Positions 1 to 5,225 of a DNA stretch of 5,225 nucleotides are shown here, in pieces. Within the stretch, counting starts at the first letter, position 1, and the number at the start of each line of letters is the position of its first letter. The stretch lies in contig JAJYHA010000280.1 of assembly GCA_021784995.1 (NCBI GenBank), positions 1 to 5,225 on the forward strand, in the 5' to 3' direction. The notes beneath the pieces were generated by a model that was given only the letters and a program-made list of their open reading frames with translations, did no database searches and was not told the DNA's origin. Position numbers and translations under genes: made by a program. The stretch is from Myxococcales bacterium (GTDB lineage: Bacteria > Myxococcota > Myxococcia > Myxococcales > Anaeromyxobacteraceae).

Positions 1-952
1 CGCCGAGGACCTGCTGCCGGGCGCGCCGGGCGGGCCGGGCGGCGCGGGGCGGCGCAAGGAGCTCGGGGTGGACCTGTCGGGCGGAGGCGACGACTTCGTG
101 GCCGCGGCCGCGCGCTACGCGGTCGAGCGCGAGATGCGGGCCCAGCGGAGCGACGCCGGCGCCCTGGACGCGGCGCTCGCGCAGGGCCTCCCGCCCGGGC
201 ACGTGCTGGTGGTGGCCGCGGGGAAGGTGGACGGGCGGCTCCCCATCGTGAAGCGCCTCGCCGCCGCGGGGCGCCGGGTGAGCTTCACCCTCCCGAAGGA
301 GGGCACGTGGGGCGAGGAGCGGGTGGTGCTCGGCCCGCTGCTCGAGGCGCTGCTGGCCGGCACCGGCAAGGCCGTGGACGCGGGCGGGGCGGCGCGCCTG
401 GCCGAGCTGGTGGGGGAGGACGCGCGGACGCTGGCGAGCGAGGTCGCGAAGCTGGCGGCCTTCGTGGGAGAGCGCGCCACCATCCGCGCCGCCGACGTGG
501 ACGCCGTGGTGACCCGCGTCGCGGCCGACCCGTTCTTCGCCCTGGGCAACGCCCTGGAGGCCCGGCAGCTCCCGCAGGCCCTGGCGGTGCTCGACCGGGC
601 GCTCTCCGACGGCGCGAGCCCCTTCATGCTGCTCGGGTCGATGGCCGCGACCGTGCGGCGCCTCGTGGTGGAGGGCGAGCGGGCGCGGCGCGCCGCGGGC
701 GGGCGGCGCATCCCCACCTTCGACGCCTGGCAGGCGCTGGTGCTCCCGCTCGTCCCGGAGGAGGAGCTGGGCGCGCGCAAGCCGTACGGGTTCTGGATGA
801 AGTACCAGGCGTCGCAGCGCTTCGGCCGGGAGGCGCTCCTGCGGGCCCTGGCCGACCTGGCCGACGCCGACGTGGCCATGAAGAGCGGCGCCGAGGGCCG
901 GCTGCTGCTCGAGCGCGCCCTGTGGCGCCTCCTGGGGGAGGCCGGCGCGTGA
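1..952 (+). CDS. holA: DNA polymerase III delta subunit, 5'-truncated by the window edge
   Basis: The reading frame is open from base 2 to the TGA at 950-952, giving 316 visible residues, so the gene begins outside the window. A GTG at 68 is in frame but is probably internal. Delta is the clamp-loader subunit that opens the beta sliding clamp during replication. The visible part fits delta from the end of the N-terminal AAA+-like domain onward. A strand HVLVVAAGKVD (about residues 67-77) is followed by KRLAAAG. A helical lid segment LAELVGEDARTLASEVAKL (about 133-151) is followed by IRAADVDAVV (about 161-170). The C-terminal helical collar domain (about 175-316) ends in the typical DADVAMKSG block and a leucine-rich last helix. 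A Gly/Pro-rich stretch (residues about 6-16) and a charged helix precede the conserved strand and look like a lineage insertion. The gene lies 22 bp upstream of metG, probably in the same operon. Delta-prime (holB) is the main alternative because it often neighbours tatD, but the C-terminal half reads as delta. Confidence 0.82.
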   Translation, partial: AEDLLPGAPGGPGGAGRRKELGVDLSGGGDDFVAAAARYAVEREMRAQRSDAGALDAALAQGLPPGHVLVVAAGKVDGRLPIVKRLAAAGRRVSFTLPKEGTWGEERVVLGPLLEALLAGTGKAVDAGGAARLAELVGEDARTLASEVAKLAAFVGERATIRAADVDAVVTRVAADPFFALGNALEARQLPQALAVLDRALSDGASPFMLLGSMAATVRRLVVEGERARRAAGGRRIPTFDAWQALVLPLVPEEELGARKPYGFWMKYQASQRFGREALLRALADLADADVAMKSGAEGRLLLERALWRLLGEAGA

Positions 953-962
953 AACGCACGAC

Positions 963-970
963 GGGAGGAG
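963..970 (+). promoter_or_regulatory. Ribosome-binding site of metG
   Basis: GGGAGGAG ends 4 bases before the GTG at 975. It is a near-perfect Shine-Dalgarno sequence in the 22-bp gap after holA. It fixes the GTG as the start, which also gives the expected short N-terminus before the class I synthetase signature. Confidence 0.85.
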
Positions 971-974
971 CACG

Positions 975-3056
975 GTGAGCGAACGAGTGCTGGTGACGAG
1001 CGCCCTGCCGTACGCCAACGGGCCGATCCACCTGGGCCACCTCGTCGAGTACGTCCAGACCGACGTCTACGTCCGGTTCCGGCGCGCCTGCGGGGACCAC
1101 GTGACCTACGTCTGCGCCGCCGACTCGCACGGGACGCCCATCGAGGTGAACGCCGCGCGCTCGGGGATGGATCCGCGCGCCTTCGTCGAGAAGTACCGGC
1201 GCGAGCAGCACGAGGACTTCCGGCGCTTCCTGGTGGAGTTCTCGACCTACTACACCACCGACTCGCCCGAGAACGAGCGGTGGGCGCACCGCGTCTACCG
1301 CGCGCTCAAGGCGAAGGGGCTCATCTACAAGAAGGTGGTGGAGCAGCTCTACTGCGAGAAGGACGGGCGCTTCCTCCCCGATCGCTTCGTGAAGGGGACC
1401 TGCCCGCGCTGCGGGACCGCCGACCAGTACGGCGACGTCTGCGAGCGCTGCGGCACCACCTACGATCCGCGCGAGCTGAAGGAGCCTGCCTGCGCCCTGT
1501 GCGGGAGCGCGCCCGTCGTGCGCGCGTCCGAGCACGGCTACGTCAACCTGCGCAAGGTGGAGCCCGAGATCCGGGCCTGGGTGGAGGCGCCGGGCCACCT
1601 CGAGCCGGGCGTGCGCGAGCAGGTGAAGGGCTGGCTCTCGGACCTGCAGGACTGGGCCATCACCCGCGACGCCCCCTACTTCGGGTTCCCGGTGGACGAC
1701 CCCGACTTCCCCGGCAAGTACCTCTACGTCTGGGTGGACGCGCCCATCGGGTACCTCTCCTCGGCCGAGCACCACTTCGCCGTCGAGGCGCCGGAGGGGG
1801 AGCGGCTGGCGCCGGCGGAGTTCGAGGCGCGCTACCTGGCCGAGGGAGCGCCGGCCCGGCTCGAGCACTTCATCGGGAAGGACATCCTCCGCTTCCACGC
1901 CGTCTTCTGGCCGGCCATGCTGCAGGCCGCGCACGTGAAGCGGCCCGACCGGATGGCGGTCCACGGCCACCTGACCGTGAACGGCGAGAAGATGTCGAAG
2001 TCGCGCGGCACCTTCGTCACGGCCGCCACCTACCTCGCGGCGGGGCTCGACCCGCAGCTCCTCCGGTACTACTACGCCGCGAACCTCGGGCCGGGGGTGT
2101 CGGACCTCGATCTCTCGCTCGACGAGTTCCGCAACCGCATCAACGCCGACCTGGCCAACAACGTGGCGAACCTGGCGGCGCGCGCGGCGGCCCTGGTGGC
2201 GCGCCTCGACGGGCCGCTCCGGGCCACGCCCGAGCCGGTGGTGGTGGAGGCCGTGCGGGCCGCGCTGCGCGAGGGGCGGCGCGCCTACGCGGCGCTCGAG
2301 TACCGGGAGGTGGTCCGCAGGGCGGCCGAGCTGGCCAGCCTGTGCAACCGGCGCATGCAGGAGGCGAAGCCCTGGGAAGATCCCGGCTCCGAGGCCTCGC
2401 GCGCGCTGCTCTTCACGGTGGTGAAGGCGCTCGACGCGGTGGCCGTCCTGCTGGCGCCGGTGATGCCCCTCTTCTGCCGGCAGCTCACGGAGGCCTTCGG
2501 GCAGCCCGACCCGGCCGCGTGGCCGGAGGAGCTCGACCCCTTCGCCGGCCCGCCGGTGGTGGTCCGGGAGAAGCCCCCCCAGATCGCGCGCCTCGACGCC
2601 CGGCAGGTGGCGCGCCTCATCGTGCCGCCGGCGGAGAGCCCGCCTCCCCAGCCGGCCGGGGCCACCGGCGCGGCCTCGCAGGCCGCGCGCCCCGCGCCCG
2701 CGCCCGCGGATCGGCCCGCCGTGCCCGGCGTGATCCAGTACGACGACTTCGCCCGGGTCGAGCTGCGGGTGGGGCTGGTCCGCGCCGCGAAGCCGGTGCC
2801 GAAGGCGGACAAGCTGCTCGAGCTCTCGGTCGACGTGGGCGAGCCGGCGCCGCGCACCATCGTGGCCGGCATCGCGCAGGCCTACCCCGATCCGGCGCTG
2901 CTGGTCGGCCAGCGCATCGTGGTGGTGGCGAACCTCGCCCCGCGCGCGCTGCGCGGCATCACCTCGCAGGGGATGCTCCTCGCCGCCGGCGAGGCCCCGG
3001 CCCTGCGGGTGGTGACGGTGGGGGAGGGCATCGCCCCCGGGACGAGGGTGAAGTGA
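975..3056 (+). CDS. metG: Methionyl-tRNA synthetase with C-terminal tRNA-binding domain
   Basis: This 693-residue cytoplasmic enzyme charges tRNA-Met with methionine using ATP. It is a class I synthetase of the E. coli-like long type (E. coli MetG is 677 residues). The Rossmann core carries the HIGH signature as HLGH at residues 19-22, the methionine-pocket block YVWVDAPIGY at 251-260, and KMSKS at 339-343. The connective insertion has zinc-binding cysteines at 143, 146, 156 and 159, plus an additional pair at 173 and 176. The anticodon-binding helical domain follows (about 380-540), with NRINADLANN near 388 and the EAKPW block at 463-467. A Pro/Ala/Gln-rich linker (about 551-583) leads to an EMAPII/Trbp111-like OB-fold tRNA-binding domain (about 586-693), which in related enzymes also supports dimerisation. 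GTG was chosen as the start because of the strong upstream Shine-Dalgarno sequence. The gene sits between holA and tatD on the same strand. All catalytic signatures are intact, so the enzyme should be functional. Confidence 0.98.
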   Translation: MSERVLVTSALPYANGPIHLGHLVEYVQTDVYVRFRRACGDHVTYVCAADSHGTPIEVNAARSGMDPRAFVEKYRREQHEDFRRFLVEFSTYYTTDSPENERWAHRVYRALKAKGLIYKKVVEQLYCEKDGRFLPDRFVKGTCPRCGTADQYGDVCERCGTTYDPRELKEPACALCGSAPVVRASEHGYVNLRKVEPEIRAWVEAPGHLEPGVREQVKGWLSDLQDWAITRDAPYFGFPVDDPDFPGKYLYVWVDAPIGYLSSAEHHFAVEAPEGERLAPAEFEARYLAEGAPARLEHFIGKDILRFHAVFWPAMLQAAHVKRPDRMAVHGHLTVNGEKMSKSRGTFVTAATYLAAGLDPQLLRYYYAANLGPGVSDLDLSLDEFRNRINADLANNVANLAARAAALVARLDGPLRATPEPVVVEAVRAALREGRRAYAALEYREVVRRAAELASLCNRRMQEAKPWEDPGSEASRALLFTVVKALDAVAVLLAPVMPLFCRQLTEAFGQPDPAAWPEELDPFAGPPVVVREKPPQIARLDARQVARLIVPPAESPPPQPAGATGAASQAARPAPAPADRPAVPGVIQYDDFARVELRVGLVRAAKPVPKADKLLELSVDVGEPAPRTIVAGIAQAYPDPALLVGQRIVVVANLAPRALRGITSQGMLLAAGEAPALRVVTVGEGIAPGTRVK

Positions 3057-3079
3057 CGGGCGGCGGCGCGCCCCGGCGC

Positions 3080-3087
3080 GGGAGGAG
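3080..3087 (+). promoter_or_regulatory. Ribosome-binding site of tatD
   Basis: GGGAGGAG lies 8 bases before the GTG at 3096, inside the 39-bp gap between metG and tatD. It supports the GTG start, and it shows that tatD has its own initiation site and does not depend on translational coupling with metG. Confidence 0.8.
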
Positions 3088-3095
3088 CTAGCGAC

Positions 3096-3875
3096 GTGCC
3101 GCGCCTCGTCGACAGCCACGCCCACCTCGACCTCGAGGACTACCGCGACGACCGCGACGCGGTGGTCGCGCGCGCGCGCGCGGCGGGCGTCACGCGCGTG
3201 GTGGTGATCGGCCTCTGGCGCGCCCCCGGCAGCTTCGGCGACGCGCTGGCGCTGGCGCGCGCCGATCCCGGCTTCTTCGCCGCGACGGCCGGGATCCACC
3301 CGCACGAGTGCGCGCGGGTGCCGGAGGAGGACTGGGACGCCCTCGCGCGCGCCGCCGCCGATCCGGCCGTGGTGGCGGTGGGAGAGACCGGCCTCGACCA
3401 CCACTACGACCACTCGCCGCGGCCGGTGCAGGAGACCTCCTTCCGCCGCTCGCTCGCGATCGCGCGCGCCGCCGGCAAGCCGGTGGTGGTCCACGTGCGT
3501 GAGGCGGACGAGGCCTGCGTGCGCGTGCTGGCGGAGGAGGGCGTCCCGCCGGCCGGCGGGGTGATCCACTGCTTCACCGGCGACGCCGCCCGCGCCCGCG
3601 CCTACCTCGACCTGGGGCTCCACCTGTCGGTGGCCGGGGTGGTGACCTTCCGCACGGCCGGCGACCTGCGCGAGGCGGTGCGGCTTGCGCCGCGCGACCG
3701 GCTCCTGGTGGAGACCGACTGCCCGTTCCTGGCGCCGGTGCCCCACCGCGGCAAGCGCAACGAGCCCGCGCACGTCGCGCGCGTCGCGGAGCAGGTGGCG
3801 GCGCTGTGGAACGTGAGCGTCGAGGAGGTGGCCGACGTCACGACCGAGAACGCCCGCCGCCTCTTCCGGCTGTGA
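3096..3875 (+). CDS. tatD: TatD-family metal-dependent deoxyribonuclease
   Basis: The 259-residue protein matches the usual family length (about 260). TatD enzymes are TIM-barrel amidohydrolase-fold nucleases. E. coli TatD is a metal-dependent 3'-5' exonuclease linked to DNA repair, and the old link to Tat secretion is not essential. All expected metal-site positions are visible: HxH at H8 and H10 in DSHAHLD, E97 in VGETGLD, H133 in VVHVREA, H158 in IHCFTGD, and D208 in VETDCPFLAP. The family signature RGKRNEPAHV follows at about 218-227. GIHPH (66-70) is also conserved. The GTG start gives the standard short lead into the first barrel strand. The gene is last in the holA-metG-tatD group. A (CG)8 tract encodes residues 24-29. 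I cannot separate TatD from its close paralogues YcfH and YjjV by sequence reading alone; the metG neighbourhood resembles the YcfH type. Family assignment is certain and the exact orthologue is not. Confidence 0.95.
   Translation: MPRLVDSHAHLDLEDYRDDRDAVVARARAAGVTRVVVIGLWRAPGSFGDALALARADPGFFAATAGIHPHECARVPEEDWDALARAAADPAVVAVGETGLDHHYDHSPRPVQETSFRRSLAIARAAGKPVVVHVREADEACVRVLAEEGVPPAGGVIHCFTGDAARARAYLDLGLHLSVAGVVTFRTAGDLREAVRLAPRDRLLVETDCPFLAPVPHRGKRNEPAHVARVAEQVAALWNVSVEEVADVTTENARRLFRL
3167..3182. repeat. (CG)8 dinucleotide tract inside tatD
   Basis: Sixteen bases of uninterrupted alternating C and G encode an Ala-Arg alternation in a helix near the TatD N-terminus. Alternating CG is the classic Z-DNA-prone sequence and a possible slippage site. 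Loss or gain of one unit would shift the tatD frame. Confidence 0.85.
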
Positions 3876-3881
3876 TCCCTT

Positions 3882-3920
3882 CCGCGCGGGCGCCACGGGC
3901 CGCGCCGGGGCGCGCCGCGG
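3882..3920. terminator. Candidate bidirectional terminator between converging genes
   Basis: The 45-bp gap between the tatD stop and the stop of the opposing phosphatase gene holds an imperfect inverted repeat. CCGCG (3882-3886) pairs with CGCGG (3916-3920), and GCGCC (3890-3894) pairs with GGCGC (3909-3913). A 3-by-2 internal loop and a 14-nt apical loop remain. No T-tract is present on either side, so it is not a classical intrinsic terminator. The convergent position makes a termination role plausible, but in sequence this GC-rich, stems also arise by chance. Confidence 0.3.
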
Positions 3921-4646
3921 TCACCCGTCCCAGCTCCCCCACTCGTCGGCGCTGTCGGGTGGGAGCGCGCCGCGGGTGCGCTCGTGCCACTCCACCACCT
4001 CCCAGCCGCGGCGATCGGCGACGGCGTTGAAGGAGGCCTTCGGGTTCACCACCACGGGGTTCCCCACCGCCTCGAAGAGCGGCAGGTCGGCCGCCGAGTC
4101 GGAGTAGGCGAAGCTCCGCGCCAGGTCGACGTCGTAGGCGTCGGCGAGCCGCTCCACCACCGCCCGCTTGCCGTCCCGGAAGACCACCGGCGGCACGATC
4201 TGGTCGGTCGCGCGGCCGTCGACGATGCGGACGCGCGTGCCGACCGCCAGGTGGACCCTGAGGTGCCTCCCCAACTCGTCCACGATGTACTGCGGGGAGC
4301 CGGAGGCGATGAGCACCAGGTGCCCGGAGAGGAGGTGCTTGCGGATCTGCCGCACCGCGCCGGTGGTGATCCGCTTGCGCAGGTGCTTGTGGAAGCAGGC
4401 GTGCGCGTGCGCACGCAGCTCGTCGGCGCGCAGCCCCTGCTGGCTGCGCGAGCCCACCTCGACCATGTCCTGCTCGGTGAGCCGGCGCCGTGCGTACTCG
4501 TAGATGACGCGCGGGATCCGCGCGCGCATCTCCGGCCGCATCAGCTTCTCGCTGTAGAGGTACCAGGTGAAGATGGTGCCGGCGTTGCCGTCGAGCAGCG
4601 AGTCGTCGACGTCGAAGATGGCGGCGATGCGGCTGAAGGGGACCAC
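3921..4646 (-). CDS. HAD-superfamily subfamily IB phosphatase (SerB-like)
   Basis: The 241-residue soluble hydrolase uses an aspartate nucleophile and Mg2+ to cleave a phosphate ester. The substrate is unknown. HAD motif I is FDVDDSLL, with nucleophile D12 and acid/base D14. Motif II is IASGS with S115, motif III is probably K160 in FRDGKRAV, and motif IV is YSDSAADLPL with D183 and D187. The segment after motif I (DGNAGTIFTWYL) and the helical region to about residue 100 form the C1-type cap of the HAD-IB group. That group includes phosphoserine phosphatase and the CicA-like proteins. The fifth motif I position is Ser in place of the usual Thr, and Asp precedes it where Gly, Arg or Asn is common. 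The tail beyond about residue 222 is short and acidic. The GTG start at 4646 is the only start codon between the upstream in-frame TAG (4674-4676) and motif I. Phosphoserine phosphatase is possible, but I would not name it serB. Confidence 0.88.
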   Translation of the reverse strand: MVPFSRIAAIFDVDDSLLDGNAGTIFTWYLYSEKLMRPEMRARIPRVIYEYARRRLTEQDMVEVGSRSQQGLRADELRAHAHACFHKHLRKRITTGAVRQIRKHLLSGHLVLIASGSPQYIVDELGRHLRVHLAVGTRVRIVDGRATDQIVPPVVFRDGKRAVVERLADAYDVDLARSFAYSDSAADLPLFEAVGNPVVVNPKASFNAVADRRGWEVVEWHERTRGALPPDSADEWGSWDG

Positions 4647-4651
4647 GGACG

Positions 4652-4655
4652 CTCC
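4652..4655 (-). promoter_or_regulatory. Ribosome-binding site of the HAD phosphatase gene
   Basis: On the minus strand GGAG lies 5 bases before the GTG start at 4646. It is shorter than the sites of metG and tatD but well spaced, and it supports a non-ATG start. Confidence 0.55.
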
Positions 4656-4670
4656 GTCGGGGAGGCCCCG

Positions 4671-4676
4671 ATTCTA
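4671..4676 (-). promoter_or_regulatory. Candidate -10 element for the HAD phosphatase gene
   Basis: The minus strand reads TAGAAT, one mismatch from TATAAT, inside a small AT-rich island in otherwise extremely GC-rich DNA. It lies about 25 bases upstream of the GTG, which would leave a leader of roughly 17 nt including the ribosome-binding site. I see no convincing -35 hexamer at 16-18 bp spacing. A 5-bp inverted repeat (CGGGG/CCCCG, 4658-4670) would overlap the transcription start. Confidence 0.35.
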
Positions 4677-4695
4677 TCGCAGCCGCGTCCGTCCA

Positions 4696-4715
4696 CCCCG
4701 CGGCGAGCCGCGGGG
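4696..4715 (-). terminator. Stem-loop downstream of the right-edge gene
   Basis: This is a perfect inverted repeat with 8-bp arms (CCCCGCGG and CCGCGGGG) and a 4-nt loop. It begins 12 bases after the TAG stop (4728-4730) of the partial minus-strand gene. It is all GC and has no U-run after it. It is best read as a transcript-end hairpin, with or without a protein factor, or as a 3'-end stabiliser. It separates the partial gene from the phosphatase gene and its candidate promoter. Confidence 0.5.
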
Positions 4716-4727
4716 CACGCGGCCGGG

Positions 4728-5225
4728 CTACGCGGTGCCCTCGCCACCCTCCGGAGGAGGGGGAGCCGGGGCGCGCTCGGTGCCCTCGCCGGGGACGGAG
4801 GCCGCCTCGGCGGGCGGCGCGGCCACCGCCGCCTCCCCGCCGGACGGGACGGTCGTGGCCGTGGCCGTGGATCCCTCCTCGTGGGGCGTGGCGGGTGCCT
4901 GCGGCTCCGCCGGCTCCGCGGATGCGGCGCCCGGCACGGGCTCGCTCGCGGCCGGGGTCGGGGTCGGGGTCGCCTGAGCGGCCTCGCCGGCCCCTTCGAT
5001 CTTCTGCGCGAGCGCGGCGAAGGGGTTGTGCGTGAGGGCGCCGGGCGCCTTGGGCCGCGGCTGCGGCCCGCGATCGCCGGGGAGCCGCGGGCCGGTGTAC
5101 CCGCGCTTGCGATCGCCGGGACCGCCGGGACCCCCGCGGAAGCCGCCGCGGTCGGGGCGATCCGGGCGGTCGGGGCGCCGCTCGGGCCGCGCCGCGCGCT
5201 CGGGATGCTCGGCGTGCTCCCCGGC
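4728..5225 (-). CDS. Unidentified protein, C-terminal 165 residues only (low-complexity tail)
   Basis: The minus-strand frame is open from the window edge to the TAG at 4728-4730, and its third codon positions are almost all G or C, which supports real coding. I do not recognise the product. The visible part has three zones. The first (about residues 1-60) is Arg/Pro/Gly/Asp-rich, with a tandem Arg-Pro-Asp repeat near residues 16-26 and RGG-like FRGG at about 29-32, followed by two PGDR copies. The second is a short block with ordinary composition, GALTHNPFAALAQKIEG (about 62-78), which could be a short helix or docking motif. The third (about 79-165) is an Ala/Pro/Glu/Thr-rich acidic tail with Thr-Pro repeats, ending in GEGTA. 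There are no cysteines, membrane segments or catalytic motifs. RGG-rich tails occur in RNA-binding proteins such as DEAD-box helicases and some pseudouridine synthases, so an RNA-related role is a guess only. The folded domain, if any, lies outside the window. Confidence 0.7.
   Translation of the reverse strand, partial: AGEHAEHPERAARPERRPDRPDRPDRGGFRGGPGGPGDRKRGYTGPRLPGDRGPQPRPKAPGALTHNPFAALAQKIEGAGEAAQATPTPTPAASEPVPGAASAEPAEPQAPATPHEEGSTATATTVPSGGEAAVAAPPAEAASVPGEGTERAPAPPPPEGGEGTA
4954..4971. repeat. GGGGTC x3 hexamer repeat
   Basis: Three tandem GGGGTC units on the plus strand encode the alternating Thr-Pro stretch of the right-edge protein on the minus strand. The three G4 runs are one short of a standard intramolecular four-run quadruplex. 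The repeat is most simply explained as low-complexity coding sequence. Confidence 0.7.

Noticed and set aside
68..70. GTG at 68 as the true start of the first gene
   Set aside because: The frame is open to the left edge with coding-like codon use. A start here would remove the N-terminal domain of delta, and no Shine-Dalgarno sequence is well placed (AAGGAG at 56-61 is suggestive but lies inside an apparently coding region).
1280..3091. A 603-codon plus-strand frame overlapping metG
   Set aside because: It is a frame-shifted shadow of metG with Arg/Gly/Pro-rich low-complexity translation, while metG has every conserved motif of its family.
624..3896. A 1090-codon open frame on the minus strand, antisense to holA, metG and tatD
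   Set aside because: It spans three well-supported genes and the gaps between them. Its translation is rich in Arg, Gly, His and Ala with no recognisable domain. In very GC-rich DNA stop codons are rare in the antisense frames, so long shadows like this are expected.
4954..4971. G-quadruplex from GGGGTC repeats
   Set aside because: Only three runs of four G are present, and the repeat is explained as Thr-Pro codons in the minus-strand gene.
4567..4977. A plus-strand frame across the start of the phosphatase gene and the end of the right-edge gene
   Set aside because: It runs antisense to the N-terminus of the phosphatase and to the tail of the neighbour, and it has Gly/Ala/Ser-rich translation. 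The minus-strand frames have the stronger coding signal.
1..5225. Mobile element, phage, defence or CRISPR system
   Set aside because: I see no transposase, integrase, tRNA, direct-repeat array or defence motif. Composition is uniform and the identifiable genes are housekeeping types.

Overview
The window is very GC-rich, and almost every third codon position in the real genes is G or C. Several genes start with GTG behind strong GGAG-type Shine-Dalgarno sequences. Together with the protein sequences this suggests a high-GC bacterium, and I would guess a myxobacterium of the Anaeromyxobacter type. That assignment is an impression from composition and protein style, not a database result.

Layout. 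Bases 1-3875 carry a compact plus-strand group. It starts with the C-terminal three quarters or so of a DNA polymerase III delta subunit (holA, cut by the left edge). Next comes a complete methionyl-tRNA synthetase with a C-terminal tRNA-binding domain (metG, 975-3056), then a complete TatD-family metal-dependent deoxyribonuclease (tatD, 3096-3875). The gaps are 22 and 39 bp and each holds a clear ribosome-binding site, so the three are probably one operon of housekeeping functions: replication clamp loading, translation, and DNA turnover or repair.

A 45-bp convergent gap with an imperfect inverted repeat (3876-3920) separates this group from two minus-strand genes. These are a complete HAD subfamily IB (SerB-like) phosphatase (3921-4646, GTG start at 4646) and, upstream of it, the last 165 codons of a gene cut by the right edge (4728-5225). 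The partial gene's visible part is a disordered, Arg/Gly/Pro-rich then Ala/Pro/Glu-rich tail whose product I cannot identify. The 81 bp between them hold a perfect 8-bp stem-loop just past the partial gene's stop, then an isolated AT-rich TAGAAT hexamer. This looks like a transcript end followed by a separate promoter for the phosphatase gene.

I find no mobile element, RNA gene, CRISPR array or clear novel system. The window reads as ordinary core genome. The points most worth a second look are the unidentified low-complexity protein at the right edge, the delta-like (rather than delta-prime-like) gene beside metG-tatD, the extra cysteine pair in MetRS, and the altered first motif of the phosphatase.
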